Assembly: GCF_028682475.1 (NCBI RefSeq)
Contig: NZ_JANHLE010000023.1
Span: forward strand, 1-64,000
DNA: 64,000 nucleotides
Reading direction: 5' to 3'
DNA from: Pseudomonas putida
GTDB lineage: Bacteria; Pseudomonadota; Gammaproteobacteria; Pseudomonadales; Pseudomonadaceae
A program made the position numbers and the translations under genes. Below, in pieces: positions 44,705 to 53,039 of the stretch (position 1 is its first letter; each line of letters opens with the position of its first letter). A model generated the notes under the pieces. That model was not told the origin of the DNA and ran no database searches. It worked only from the letters and a program-made list of their open reading frames with translations.

Positions 44705-45751
44705 CTATTGCGCTGGCAGAACGATGCGCAACGAACCGTTCTGGGTGTCATCCGGCAGACGCCGGGCACCAAGCAGGCCCTCCTCGATTTCGCCGGACAA
44801 GTAGTACACCCCGGCCATGACGCCGCTCTTGCGGTTGTCCATCAGCTCACGCCATTCCTCGTTGAGCGCGACATTGAGGATCACCCGCAGTTGTTCGATC
44901 ATGGCCGGTTGTTCCTGGTTATGGCTGACAATGCCGTAACCGGCGGCAGCCACCGAGATCAGGGCGCCGGCGACGCGGCCTACGGCGCTGGCCACGGCAC
45001 TTGCGATGCCGCGTGGTGCCAGGGTCGCGCCGAGCTTTTCACTGGCCTGTTGCGCCACCGATGACAGGCTGACATCCGAGCGCTGCGTGCCGGCGCGTAC
45101 CGCGCTGTGCATCTGCCCAAGCAATGCCGCGTAACCTGGCTGCTCGGTCAGTGGCTTGCTGTAAAGCAGCTGGTAGAGCGAGGCATTGCGCGCCGCCGGG
45201 GGGCCCAGATTGATCGCCTGGATCCGTGTCAGGCGCAGGTTGAACTGCTCGGGCGACGCCCGGTAGCGTTGGGCAATTTGTTGCAGTTGTTGGCCGAGCA
45301 GCTGGATGTACAGCTCCATGGCGCGGCTGCGGATGCCTTCGGGGTCGATCTCCTTGGCCACCTGATCGAGCACCCGGCGGTGATACTGCTCCTGCAGGTA
45401 AAGCGCCAGGCGCTTCTCCGGCGGCTCCTTGCCCTCGCCACTGTTCATCTTGTACCAGGCCACTTTCATGGTCAGCCATTGCTGGGTCCAGTAGCCGGTG
45501 AACCAGGGGATGAAATCACTTTCGGTAAATTGCTGCACGCGGTCCTTCCACACCCGCATGGAGCGTCGGCTGTAGTCATTGACCGAGCTGGTGCTGGCCA
45601 GCGAGGCGTCGATGATTTCCCGGTCGATCTGCTCCCAGGTGGCGGGGCTCAGTTGCACGGGAGGGGGTTCGGGGGCCTTTTCTCGCGAGGCGCAGCCGCC
45701 CAGGGCGAGCAGGAGGATGAGCAGGAATATGAGAGATGAACGGGGGGTCAC
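44705..45751 (-). CDS. conserved Pseudomonas lipoprotein, function unknown
   Basis: This 348-residue lipoprotein has a signal sequence and lipobox LGGCAS (lipid on Cys20). The body is mostly helical with a conserved-looking IDASLASTSSVNDYSRRSM segment and a C-terminal Gly/Ala-rich hydrophobic stretch (GIASAVASAVGRVAGALIS). The GTG start at 45751 has AAGGGGG upstream. The residue after Cys is Ala, so outer-membrane sorting is likely. I recognise no functional domain. It converges with the PACE gene. Confidence 0.7.
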   Translation of the reverse strand: MTPRSSLIFLLILLLALGGCASREKAPEPPPVQLSPATWEQIDREIIDASLASTSSVNDYSRRSMRVWKDRVQQFTESDFIPWFTGYWTQQWLTMKVAWYKMNSGEGKEPPEKRLALYLQEQYHRRVLDQVAKEIDPEGIRSRAMELYIQLLGQQLQQIAQRYRASPEQFNLRLTRIQAINLGPPAARNASLYQLLYSKPLTEQPGYAALLGQMHSAVRAGTQRSDVSLSSVAQQASEKLGATLAPRGIASAVASAVGRVAGALISVAAAGYGIVSHNQEQPAMIEQLRVILNVALNEEWRELMDNRKSGVMAGVYYLSGEIEEGLLGARRLPDDTQNGSLRIVLPAQ

Positions 45752-45865
45752 AAGCGCTACCCCCTTGCGACGGGATGTTTGGCGGGTTTGTTACCTTGGT
45801 GATTTCAGTATAGGTGGGAGGGCGTCGGGGGGCGCATCAGAAGTCAACAAGACCGACCAAGTACT

Positions 45866-46002
45866 CCTGTAGGATCGGGTCTTGCCCGCGATCGGCCGCG
45901 CAGCGGCCGTAAAACTTGAGGTTGCGGAACAACTGTCAAACCGCATTGGCTGACATTGCTGCCGCGTTGCGGCAGATCGCGGGCAAGACCCGCTCCTACA
46001 GG
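45866..46002. repeat. paired REP (REPIN-like) inverted repeat
   Basis: A 28-bp arm (45866-45893) containing GGTCTTGCCCGCGATC is mirrored at 45975-46002 with one mismatch. A GGCCGCGCAGCGGCC hairpin is nested inside. The right arm contains the stop codon of the adjacent GntR gene (45996-45998), as at apbE. Confidence 0.85.
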
Positions 46003-46676
46003 TCCAGCTTGGCCTCGATATGGTCCAGGTGCTGGTGCATCAAGGCCAGGGCCGCTTCGCCGTCACCCTGTTCCAGCGCGTCGATGATCGCGGCATGTTC
46101 CTGCCAGGCGCAATGGCTGCACGGGCGGGCTTCGTACTGGGCGATGATCAACGAAGTCTGCGGCACCAAACCATTGAGAAACCGCGTCAACGGGGCGTTG
46201 TTGGCGATCTCCGCCAGTTTCAAATGAAACTCGCCACCGAGGCGGATGGCCGTGCAGCGCTGACCCTGTTCATGGTGCTGGCGTTCACGTGCGACCAGCT
46301 CACGCAGCTGGCGGATTTTCGCCGGTCGCGAGCGTTGCGCGGCCAGGGTGATCAGGGTGGTTTCGGCCAGGCGCCGGGCGCTGAGGATCTGCCGCGCCTG
46401 TTGCGGATCGGGGGCTGCCAGGCGTGCGGTGTGACTTGGACGCTGGACGATGACCTGCTGGTCGCACAGGCGTCCCAGCACCCGCCGGATCACCGTGCGG
46501 CTGACGCCAAATGCCTCACCCAGCGCTTGCTCGGGCAGGGCGCTGCCCGGCGCCAGACGCTGTTCGAGAATGGCGTCGAACAGCCGCGGGTAGATCTGTT
46601 CGGCCGACAGGCGCACTTCGCCATGGGCAAGCAATGGAGGCAGGGCGGTGACAGGGGCTTGGGCGCTGGCGTTCAT
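45996..46676 (-). CDS. GntR-family regulator (FCD type)
   Basis: This 226-residue regulator has an N-terminal winged HTH (EVRLSAEQIYPRLFDAILEQ then LAPGSALPEQALGEAFGVSRT) and a helical FCD ligand domain (about 90-215) typical of organic-acid sensing. It lies in the same orientation as a second GntR and a DctA transporter gene, separated by 16 bases. ATG 46676 is used; AGGAGAG is upstream, and a TTG one codon earlier is ignored. The stop codon lies within a REP arm. Confidence 0.87.
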   Translation of the reverse strand: MNASAQAPVTALPPLLAHGEVRLSAEQIYPRLFDAILEQRLAPGSALPEQALGEAFGVSRTVIRRVLGRLCDQQVIVQRPSHTARLAAPDPQQARQILSARRLAETTLITLAAQRSRPAKIRQLRELVARERQHHEQGQRCTAIRLGGEFHLKLAEIANNAPLTRFLNGLVPQTSLIIAQYEARPCSHCAWQEHAAIIDALEQGDGEAALALMHQHLDHIEAKLDL

Positions 46677-46692
46677 CAATGCTCTCCTGAGT

Positions 46693-47397
46693 TCAAGTGG
46701 CCGGATGTTCGTCCGGGATGTTCAGTTCGATACCCATGCGCCGGCCTTCTTGAAGGATGTGGTGACGCATTTGCGCACTGGCCTGGGCACTGTTCTTGTT
46801 GCGGATGGCCCGCACTACTGCTTCGTTCTCTTCCAGGCGCGCTGCCAGGTGTTCCGGGGAATTGCGCAGTACTGCGGCGCTTTGCTTGAGGGCATTGCTG
46901 GTTTGCTGCACCACGCTCTGGAAAATCGGGTTGGCGGTGAGGGTGAACAACTCTTCGTGGAAGGCGATGTAGGCGTTGACCCCGGCTTCGCTGTCCTCGG
47001 CCTCCAGGGCTTCGCGCATGTCCATCAGGGTCAGACGCAGCTGGCCGATTTCCTTGCTGCTGATCGACTGCGCCACCAGGCCGACGATGAACGGTTCCAA
47101 GGTGTAGCGCAGTTGCAGGACGTCTTCCAGGCTGGCCCCAGCCACCCCGGTCTGTGGCGGGGCGGCTTCAGCCAGATCGGCGTCGAGCACCAGCACCCCT
47201 TTGCCCGGCATCGAGCGGACCAGGCCGAGGGTTTCCAGTACCGTCACCGCTTCACGCAGGCTGGGGCGGCTGATACCCAGTTGTTCGGCCAGCTCGCGCT
47301 GCCCCGGGAGCATGTCACCGGAGCGCCACTGGCCACGGGCCAGGGCCTGGCGGAGTTTTTCCACCACGGAATTCACTACGGTCGATGAAGTAATCAC
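46693..47397 (-). CDS. FadR-type GntR regulator
   Basis: This 234-residue GntR regulator has an N-terminal HTH (NSVVEKLRQALARGQWRSGD then MLPGQRELAEQLGISRPSLR) and an FCD domain (about 80-225). It starts with GTG 47397 after GGAG. It lies 70 bases after the DctA-type transporter gene, probably in the same transcript, and is the better candidate for controlling it. Palindromic sites upstream of the transporter fit this family. Confidence 0.88.
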   Translation of the reverse strand: MITSSTVVNSVVEKLRQALARGQWRSGDMLPGQRELAEQLGISRPSLREAVTVLETLGLVRSMPGKGVLVLDADLAEAAPPQTGVAGASLEDVLQLRYTLEPFIVGLVAQSISSKEIGQLRLTLMDMREALEAEDSEAGVNAYIAFHEELFTLTANPIFQSVVQQTSNALKQSAAVLRNSPEHLAARLEENEAVVRAIRNKNSAQASAQMRHHILQEGRRMGIELNIPDEHPAT

Positions 47398-47466
47398 AGG
47401 TCACTCCATGAGAACACTTGCATAGGTTGCTCCTGGGGCCGGCAGTGTCAGTACCGGCCCTTGCAC

Positions 47467-48777
47467 TCAGAACTCTTGTTGATGGGCGTTGGCGGACTTG
47501 CGCTGGGCAAAGCCAAAGCCCTGTTTGCCGGCCAGCACATTATTGGCCCGCTCCATGTCGATATCACCTTCCCAGCGGCCGATGGCGACGGTCGCCACGC
47601 AGTTGCCGATCAGGTTGGTCAGTGCCCGGCCGATGCCCATGAACCAGTCCACTGCCAGTACCAGCACCAGGCCGACCACTGGAATTGCCGGTATCGCCGT
47701 CAGGGTCGCGGCCAGAATCACCAGGGCTGAACCTGGAATGCCGTGGGCACCCTTGGAGGTGATCAGCGACACCAGGAGGATGGTCAGCAGGTCGGTCATC
47801 GCCAGCGGTGTGCCGGTGGCGTTGGCGATGAACACGATCGCCAGGGTCAGGTAGATCGAGAAACCATCGAGGTTAAAGGAATAGCCAGTGGGGATCACCA
47901 GGCCCACAGTGGAATTACCGATGCCCAGGTGCTCGAGTTTGCGCATGATTTGCGGCAGCACAGCGTCGGAGGAAGCGGTGCCAAGGACGATGGTCAGCTC
48001 TTCGCGCAGGTACTTGATGAACGGCAGGATACGCAGGCCCGACAGGCGCATCACGGTCCCCAGGATCAACAGCACGAAACCGGTGCAGGTCAGGTAGAAC
48101 AGGGCGACCAGACCCCCCAGGTGTTGCAGCGATTCCAGGCCATATTTGCTGGTGGTGAAGGCGATGGCGCCGAACACGCCGATCGGCGCCAGGCGCACGA
48201 TCATGCCCATGATGCGGAAGATCACATGACTCAGTTCATTGATCAGTCGCGAGATGCCGGAAGCGGCTTCGCCGACCAGGTTCAGGGCGCTGCCGAACAG
48301 CACTGAAAACAGCAGCACTTGCAGGATGTTGTTGTCAGCGAAGGCGCCGATCACCGAGGTCGGGATCAGGTCCATAAGGAAGGCCGCGGTGCCGTGGATA
48401 TGCTGGCCGCGCTCGGCGAGGTTGCCGGCCTCGGCGGTCGACAGCTGGTCCAGGTGAATGTTGGCGCCGCTGCCAATCCCCGAGGTAAAGGCAAACACCA
48501 GGCCGATGACCAGGGCGATGGTGGTCAGGATTTCGAAGTAGATCACTGATTTCAGGCCGATCCGTCCGACCTTTTTCAGGTCACCGGCACCGGAAATACC
48601 GCTGACCACAACACAGAACACGATCAGCCCGATGAGCATTTTGATCAGCTTGATAAAGCCGTCACCCAGAGGTTTGAGCTGCAGGGAAACTTCGGGAAAG
48701 CTGAGGCCACAGGCGACGCCAAGCACCAGGCCGAGCACTACTTGGAGGAAGATCGAACGCGAGCACCATTTGAGCAT
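47467..48777 (-). CDS. dctA: dicarboxylate/amino-acid:cation symporter (DctA type)
   Basis: This 436-residue DAACS transporter imports C4-dicarboxylates or dicarboxylic amino acids with H+ or Na+. It has about eight TM helices and the re-entrant loops with family motifs SSDAVLPQIMRKLEHLG, GLVIPTGYSFNLDG and SKGAHGIPGSALVILAAT. SSSDAVLP-type and the N-in-TM8 pattern favour dicarboxylates over glutamate. It is first in a transcript with two GntR regulators. No strong ribosome-binding site is seen before ATG 48777. Confidence 0.9.
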   Translation of the reverse strand: MLKWCSRSIFLQVVLGLVLGVACGLSFPEVSLQLKPLGDGFIKLIKMLIGLIVFCVVVSGISGAGDLKKVGRIGLKSVIYFEILTTIALVIGLVFAFTSGIGSGANIHLDQLSTAEAGNLAERGQHIHGTAAFLMDLIPTSVIGAFADNNILQVLLFSVLFGSALNLVGEAASGISRLINELSHVIFRIMGMIVRLAPIGVFGAIAFTTSKYGLESLQHLGGLVALFYLTCTGFVLLILGTVMRLSGLRILPFIKYLREELTIVLGTASSDAVLPQIMRKLEHLGIGNSTVGLVIPTGYSFNLDGFSIYLTLAIVFIANATGTPLAMTDLLTILLVSLITSKGAHGIPGSALVILAATLTAIPAIPVVGLVLVLAVDWFMGIGRALTNLIGNCVATVAIGRWEGDIDMERANNVLAGKQGFGFAQRKSANAHQQEF

Positions 48778-48853
48778 GGGAGGGATCTCTGATCGGTGTC
48801 CTTGCTTCGATGCCGGGGAGGGCGAAAGAGCGGAGGACTTAATTATTGTGGTC

Positions 48854-48956
48854 TTACCGGTATGTCCAGTGCGCGGCCAGTGTAGGCGCGAATTTTTCGG
48901 GTTTGCAAGGGGTTTGTGGCTGAATGGAAAGAAATTGGCTTTACCGGTCTGACCAG
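48854..48956 (-). promoter_or_regulatory. two GntR-type operators upstream of dctA
   Basis: TTACCGGTATGTCCAG (48854-48869) and TTACCGGTCTGACCAG (48941-48956) match at 14 of 16 positions and lie 87 bp apart upstream of dctA. The CGGT-centred, half-palindromic pattern and the paired spacing suggest a looping repressor such as one of the two adjacent GntR proteins. Confidence 0.65.
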
Positions 48957-49019
48957 CTGGGGTTCGGTAAAACGAGCACGCCCTGCGACGGCCAGGTCTG
49001 CCGTAGAGCGAAGCCGGGA

Positions 49020-49334
49020 CTAGCCCTTGGACAGGGCCCGATCGACAGCCGCGATCAAATCGCCCAAGGCGTTGGACGGGGCATTGTGGATGACGCCGAA
49101 CAGGTAGGCGCGTTGTTCGTCTTCGTCGTCTTGATCGGTGAAAAAGGCTTTCAACTTGATGCCCAGGACTTCGGCAAAGACCAGCAGGGCGTCGACGCTA
49201 GGGGTGTAGGTGCCGGTTTCAAAGCGGCTGATGGTCTTGGGGTCGAAACCGGACCGCTCGCCGAGTTCAGCCTGAGTAAGCCCTGCGACCTTGCGGTAGC
49301 GCCTGATGGCCGAACCCAAACTTGAATATTTCAT
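49020..49334 (-). CDS. small XRE-family regulator
   Basis: This 104-residue protein has a compact HTH_XRE (YRKVAGLTQAELGERSGFDP then KTISRFETGTYTPSVDALL) and a short C-terminal region. No partner toxin gene is adjacent. It starts at ATG 49334, directly followed upstream by a perfect inverted repeat that is probably its own operator. Divergent from aer. Confidence 0.85.
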   Translation of the reverse strand: MKYSSLGSAIRRYRKVAGLTQAELGERSGFDPKTISRFETGTYTPSVDALLVFAEVLGIKLKAFFTDQDDEDEQRAYLFGVIHNAPSNALGDLIAAVDRALSKG

Positions 49335-49336
49335 CA

Positions 49337-49359
49337 CTTGATTCCCATTTAGAATCAAG
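49337..49359 (-). promoter_or_regulatory. self-operator overlapping the XRE start region
   Basis: CTTGATTC (49337-49344) and GAATCAAG (49352-49359) form a perfect 8-bp inverted repeat around a 7-bp spacer, beginning 3 bases before the start codon and covering the ribosome-binding site. This placement fits autorepression. Confidence 0.75.
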
Positions 49360-49541
49360 AACTTAACGGCAATTGTCGGAATAGCACAACGCCATAATTC
49401 GTCACATTAGTTTGCAGAATGTGATGTAATTCATCCCATCAATGGGTTGGACAGGTCAAAAGCCATCAAGTTTCAACCCGGTTTCGTGGCTCGGACAGCT
49501 CCGTGGAGTACACGACAGATCGCTACAAAGGGAGTTTTCAC

Positions 49542-51107
49542 GTGCGTCTCAACCTGCCGGTCACCTCTGTCGAACAGACGTTCGGAGATGACCAACGGCT
49601 CATTTCTGCTACCGATATCGCCAGCAACATTACCTATTGCAACGCTGAATTTGCCGCCATGAGTGGCTTCAGTCAGGCCGAACTGATCGGTAGCCCGCAC
49701 AACCTGGTCCGTCACCCCGACATGCCCGCCGTGGTGTTCCAGCAAATGTGGCAGTACCTCAAGGCCGGCCAGAGCTGGATGGGCATCGTCAAGAACCGCT
49801 GCAAGAACGGCAATTTTTATTGGGTCAGTGCCTACGTCACGCCGATTCTTGAAGGCGGCCGCCTGGTCGGCTATGAGTCGGTACGGGTCAAGCCGAGCCG
49901 CGAGCAGGTGCGCCGCGCTGAAACACTGTATGCACGTTTGCGTGAGGGCAAGGCGGCAGTTCCTGCGGGGCGGCGTCTGGCGCTGCTGGCGCAGGTCATG
50001 GCTGTGCCGCTGCTGGCAGGCGCGGCGGCCATTGCTGCGCAGCAGTTGTTGCCAGGCTGGCCCGGCCACTGCATTACCCTCGGCTTGTTCGGCGGGGTCG
50101 GTCTGTGGGCGCATCAGCGTCTGGGGCATCAGTTGGCACAGATCGTTGAGGGTTCGGGCAACACCTTTGCCGACCCGGTCGTGGCGCTGACCTACAGCGA
50201 TGCCCAGGGGCCGGCGGCGCAGTTGCAGATGATCCTTATCAGCGAGGAGGCGCGGCTGAAAACCGCGCTGACGCGCCTGAGCGACCTGGCGGTGCAAATG
50301 AGTGAGGCGGCGAGGGACTCCAGCAGCCTGTCGCGCCAGACCGAATCGGCTTTGCTCGAACAACGCGCAGAAACCGACATGACGGCCACTGCGATGACCG
50401 AGATGGCGGCCTCGATTGCCGAGGTTGCCCGTCATGTGCAGGACACTGCCGGTGAAGCGCACACTGCCAATCAACTGGCCGGGCAGGGCAGTGAAGTAGC
50501 GGGCAGCATGCGCGAGGCGATCCAGTTGCTGGCCGGCACCGTCAGCCAGATCAATCAGGCGGTAACTCACCTGGCCGGCCAGACCCAGGATATTTCCCTG
50601 GCCGCCGAAGTGATCCGCGCGATTGCTGAACAGACCAACCTGCTGGCCCTCAACGCGGCCATTGAAGCGGCCCGTGCCGGTGAGCAGGGCCGCGGTTTTG
50701 CCGTGGTGGCCGATGAAGTGCGGGCGCTGGCCGGCAAGACCCGGCAATCGACCGTACAGATCCAGGGCATCATCGAGAACTTGCGCGCCGGTGCCGACCA
50801 GGCGGTGAGCATTGCCAGTCTGGGCATCGATGAAGCGCAACACGGCGTGGCGCGGGTGCTGGAGGCACAGCAGGCGTTGCAGGGTATCCGCGTGGCGGTG
50901 GAACGTATCAGTGACATGAGCCAGCAAATGGCGGCGGCCTCCCAGGAGCAATCGTCGGTGGCCGAAGAGGTCTGTGCGCAGATCAACGGTGTCGCCTGTA
51001 CCGTGCAGCACACCGCGCAGAACGCCAATGCTGCCGCCACCCGCGGAGCAGAGCTGCAACACATTTCTTCGGGCCTGCGTGCCCTGGTCGAGCGTTTCAA
51101 TCGCTGA
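49542..51107 (+). CDS. aer: aerotaxis receptor Aer
   Basis: This 521-residue energy-taxis receptor has an N-terminal FAD-binding PAS domain (about 10-120; LISATDIASNITYCNAEFAAMSGF), a short hydrophobic membrane anchor (about 155-205), HAMP, and a cytoplasmic signalling hairpin (ALNAAIEAARAGEQGRGFAVVADEVRAL). The length equals that of P. aeruginosa Aer. The start is GTG 49542 after AAGGGAG. It is followed 22 bases later by a PAS-GGDEF-EAL gene. Confidence 0.92.
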   Translation: MRLNLPVTSVEQTFGDDQRLISATDIASNITYCNAEFAAMSGFSQAELIGSPHNLVRHPDMPAVVFQQMWQYLKAGQSWMGIVKNRCKNGNFYWVSAYVTPILEGGRLVGYESVRVKPSREQVRRAETLYARLREGKAAVPAGRRLALLAQVMAVPLLAGAAAIAAQQLLPGWPGHCITLGLFGGVGLWAHQRLGHQLAQIVEGSGNTFADPVVALTYSDAQGPAAQLQMILISEEARLKTALTRLSDLAVQMSEAARDSSSLSRQTESALLEQRAETDMTATAMTEMAASIAEVARHVQDTAGEAHTANQLAGQGSEVAGSMREAIQLLAGTVSQINQAVTHLAGQTQDISLAAEVIRAIAEQTNLLALNAAIEAARAGEQGRGFAVVADEVRALAGKTRQSTVQIQGIIENLRAGADQAVSIASLGIDEAQHGVARVLEAQQALQGIRVAVERISDMSQQMAAASQEQSSVAEEVCAQINGVACTVQHTAQNANAAATRGAELQHISSGLRALVERFNR

Positions 51108-51129
51108 GCCTTCAGGGTACGAGATTTTC

Positions 51130-52827
51130 ATGGACGACAATTACCGCACGGCCGTTGATGCGGCTGCGATCTTTTCCGAAACCGACTTGAGTGGTCGGAT
51201 CACTTACGTCAACGAACAGTTCTGCAGTATCTCCGGCTATCGGCGCGACGAGCTGCTGGGGGCCAATCACCGGATTCTCAATTCCGGTCTGCACGATCCG
51301 GGGTTTTTCGATGGCATGTGGCGTGCCCTGGTCGCTGGCAAGGCGTGGAAGGGCGAAATCTGCAACCGCGCCAAGGACGGTTCGCTGTACTGGGTCGACA
51401 GCACCATGGTGCCGCTGATCGACCCGGCCACTGGCCTGGTGCGCAAGTATGTGTCGATCCGCTTCGACGTGACCGAGAAGCGCCAGCTCCTGCATACCCT
51501 GCAGTGGCGGGTGGGTCACGACGTGCTGACCGGGCTGCCCAACCGCGCCTATCTGTCTGACCTGCTCAATCAGGCTCTGGAGTTTTCGCGCCGGGAAGAC
51601 ATTGCCCTGGCCGTGTGCATGCTTGATCTGGATGGCTTCAAGGCGGTCAATGACGGCTATGGTCATGCCAGCGGCGACCTGTTGCTGGTGGAAGTGGCCA
51701 ACCGCCTGAAAGGCATCCTGCGTGGCGGCGATGCAGTGGCGCGGCTCTCGGGCGATGAGTTCGTGTTGATCTTGCGTCATGTACAGGATCCCGGGCAGTT
51801 GCAGCTGGCACTGCAACGGGTGCTCAAAGCGATTGCCGCGCCCTATTCGATCCGTGATCGAGAGGTCAGTGTCAGCGCGAGCATCGGGGTGACCTTGTAT
51901 CCCCTCGACAATGAAGATGCCGACACCCTGGTGCGGCATGCCGATCAGGCGTTGTACGTGGCCAAGCAGAGTGGGCGCAACCGCTATCACCTGTTCGATG
52001 TGTCGCTGGACCGCGAGGTCAAGGCCACCCACCAGACGGTGGCACGGGTGCGTCAGGCCCTGATCAAGGGCGAGCTGTGTCTGCACTACCAGCCCAAGGT
52101 CAATATGCGCAGTGGCCAGGTGCTCGGTTTCGAGGCGCTGCTGCGCTGGCAACACCCGCTCAAGGGCTTGGTGGCACCGGCCGATTTCCTGCCGCTGGTG
52201 GAGCAGACCGACCTGATTGTCGACATCGGCGAGTGGGTCATCGACCAGGCCATGGCGCAGATGCAGCGCTGGCAGCAGGCCGGACACGTATGGCCGGTGA
52301 GTGTGAACATTGCTGCCCGGCATGTTCAACGCAGTGACTTTGTCGAGCGCCTCACGCACCTGCTGGCGCGTCACCCGGCTGTGGCTCCGCAGAGGCTCGA
52401 TCTGGAAATCGTCGAATCGGTAGCGATCGAGAACATCCAGCGCGTCAGCCAGTGCCTGGACGCCTGTCAGCAGTTGGGGGTGCAGTTCTCGCTGGATGAC
52501 TTCGGCACCGGCTACTCGTCCTTGAGCTACCTCAAGCGCCTGCCGACCCGCACCATCAAGATCGATAAGTCCTTCGTGCGCGACATCCTCCATGACCATG
52601 ACGACCTGGCGCTGACCCGGGCGGTGATCGGTCTGGCCAGGGCCTTTGGCCGCCAGGTGATTGCCGAAGGGCTGGAGAGCGTCGAGCACGGTCAGTTGCT
52701 GATGGGCCTGGGCTGTGATGTCGCCCAGGGCTATGGCATCGCCCGGCCGATGTCGCCTGAGGCGGTCGTAGATTGGGTCGCAAGCTATGTACAACCGCCG
52801 CAGTGGCGGGCGCTGGCAGGACGTTAA
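51130..52827 (+). CDS. PAS-GGDEF-EAL c-di-GMP turnover protein
   Basis: This 565-residue protein has PAS (about 10-135), GGDEF (about 145-305) and EAL (about 315-560) domains. The GGDEF motif is SGDEF (residues 207-211) with an intact I-site RGGD five residues before it; the EAL motif is intact (FEALLRW, Glu335; DDFGTGYSSLSYL; EGLES). Both activities could be present. In P. putida an Aer-linked protein of this layout (PP2258) is reported to be bifunctional and to control motility. It lies 22 bases after aer and its start has no strong Shine-Dalgarno, so it may be translationally coupled. Confidence 0.92.
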   Translation: MDDNYRTAVDAAAIFSETDLSGRITYVNEQFCSISGYRRDELLGANHRILNSGLHDPGFFDGMWRALVAGKAWKGEICNRAKDGSLYWVDSTMVPLIDPATGLVRKYVSIRFDVTEKRQLLHTLQWRVGHDVLTGLPNRAYLSDLLNQALEFSRREDIALAVCMLDLDGFKAVNDGYGHASGDLLLVEVANRLKGILRGGDAVARLSGDEFVLILRHVQDPGQLQLALQRVLKAIAAPYSIRDREVSVSASIGVTLYPLDNEDADTLVRHADQALYVAKQSGRNRYHLFDVSLDREVKATHQTVARVRQALIKGELCLHYQPKVNMRSGQVLGFEALLRWQHPLKGLVAPADFLPLVEQTDLIVDIGEWVIDQAMAQMQRWQQAGHVWPVSVNIAARHVQRSDFVERLTHLLARHPAVAPQRLDLEIVESVAIENIQRVSQCLDACQQLGVQFSLDDFGTGYSSLSYLKRLPTRTIKIDKSFVRDILHDHDDLALTRAVIGLARAFGRQVIAEGLESVEHGQLLMGLGCDVAQGYGIARPMSPEAVVDWVASYVQPPQWRALAGR

Positions 52828-52832
52828 GCGCG

Positions 52833-52850
52833 TTCTTTACGTATTCTTTA
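52833..52850 (+). promoter_or_regulatory. putative KdpE operator
   Basis: TTCTTTA is repeated with an 11-bp period (52833-52839, 52844-52850), one helical turn apart, about 90 bp before kdpF. OmpR-family regulators such as KdpE bind such direct repeats. Confidence 0.55.
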
Positions 52851-52941
52851 TGGCCTGGCCAAGGTCCTGATCTCGCACCTTTACAGCGGCTCTACCGACA
52901 ATGACCGTCAACGGCAAGTGCCGTAAGGACGGAGAGTTTCG

Positions 52942-53031
52942 ATGAGCATTCTGGACGGGGTGTCACTGCTGCTAGCAGTGGCGTTGATGATCTACCTGAT
53001 GGTCGCGCTGCTGCGCGCTGACCGGGGTTAG
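52942..53031 (+). CDS. kdpF: KdpF small membrane subunit
   Basis: This 29-residue hydrophobic peptide (MSILDGVSLLLAVALMIYLM then VALLRADRG) has one TM helix and stabilises the KdpFABC complex. GGAGAG precedes ATG 52942. It lies 8 bases before kdpA, overlapping its ribosome-binding site. Confidence 0.9.
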   Translation: MSILDGVSLLLAVALMIYLMVALLRADRG

Positions 53032-53039
53032 GAGCGACC

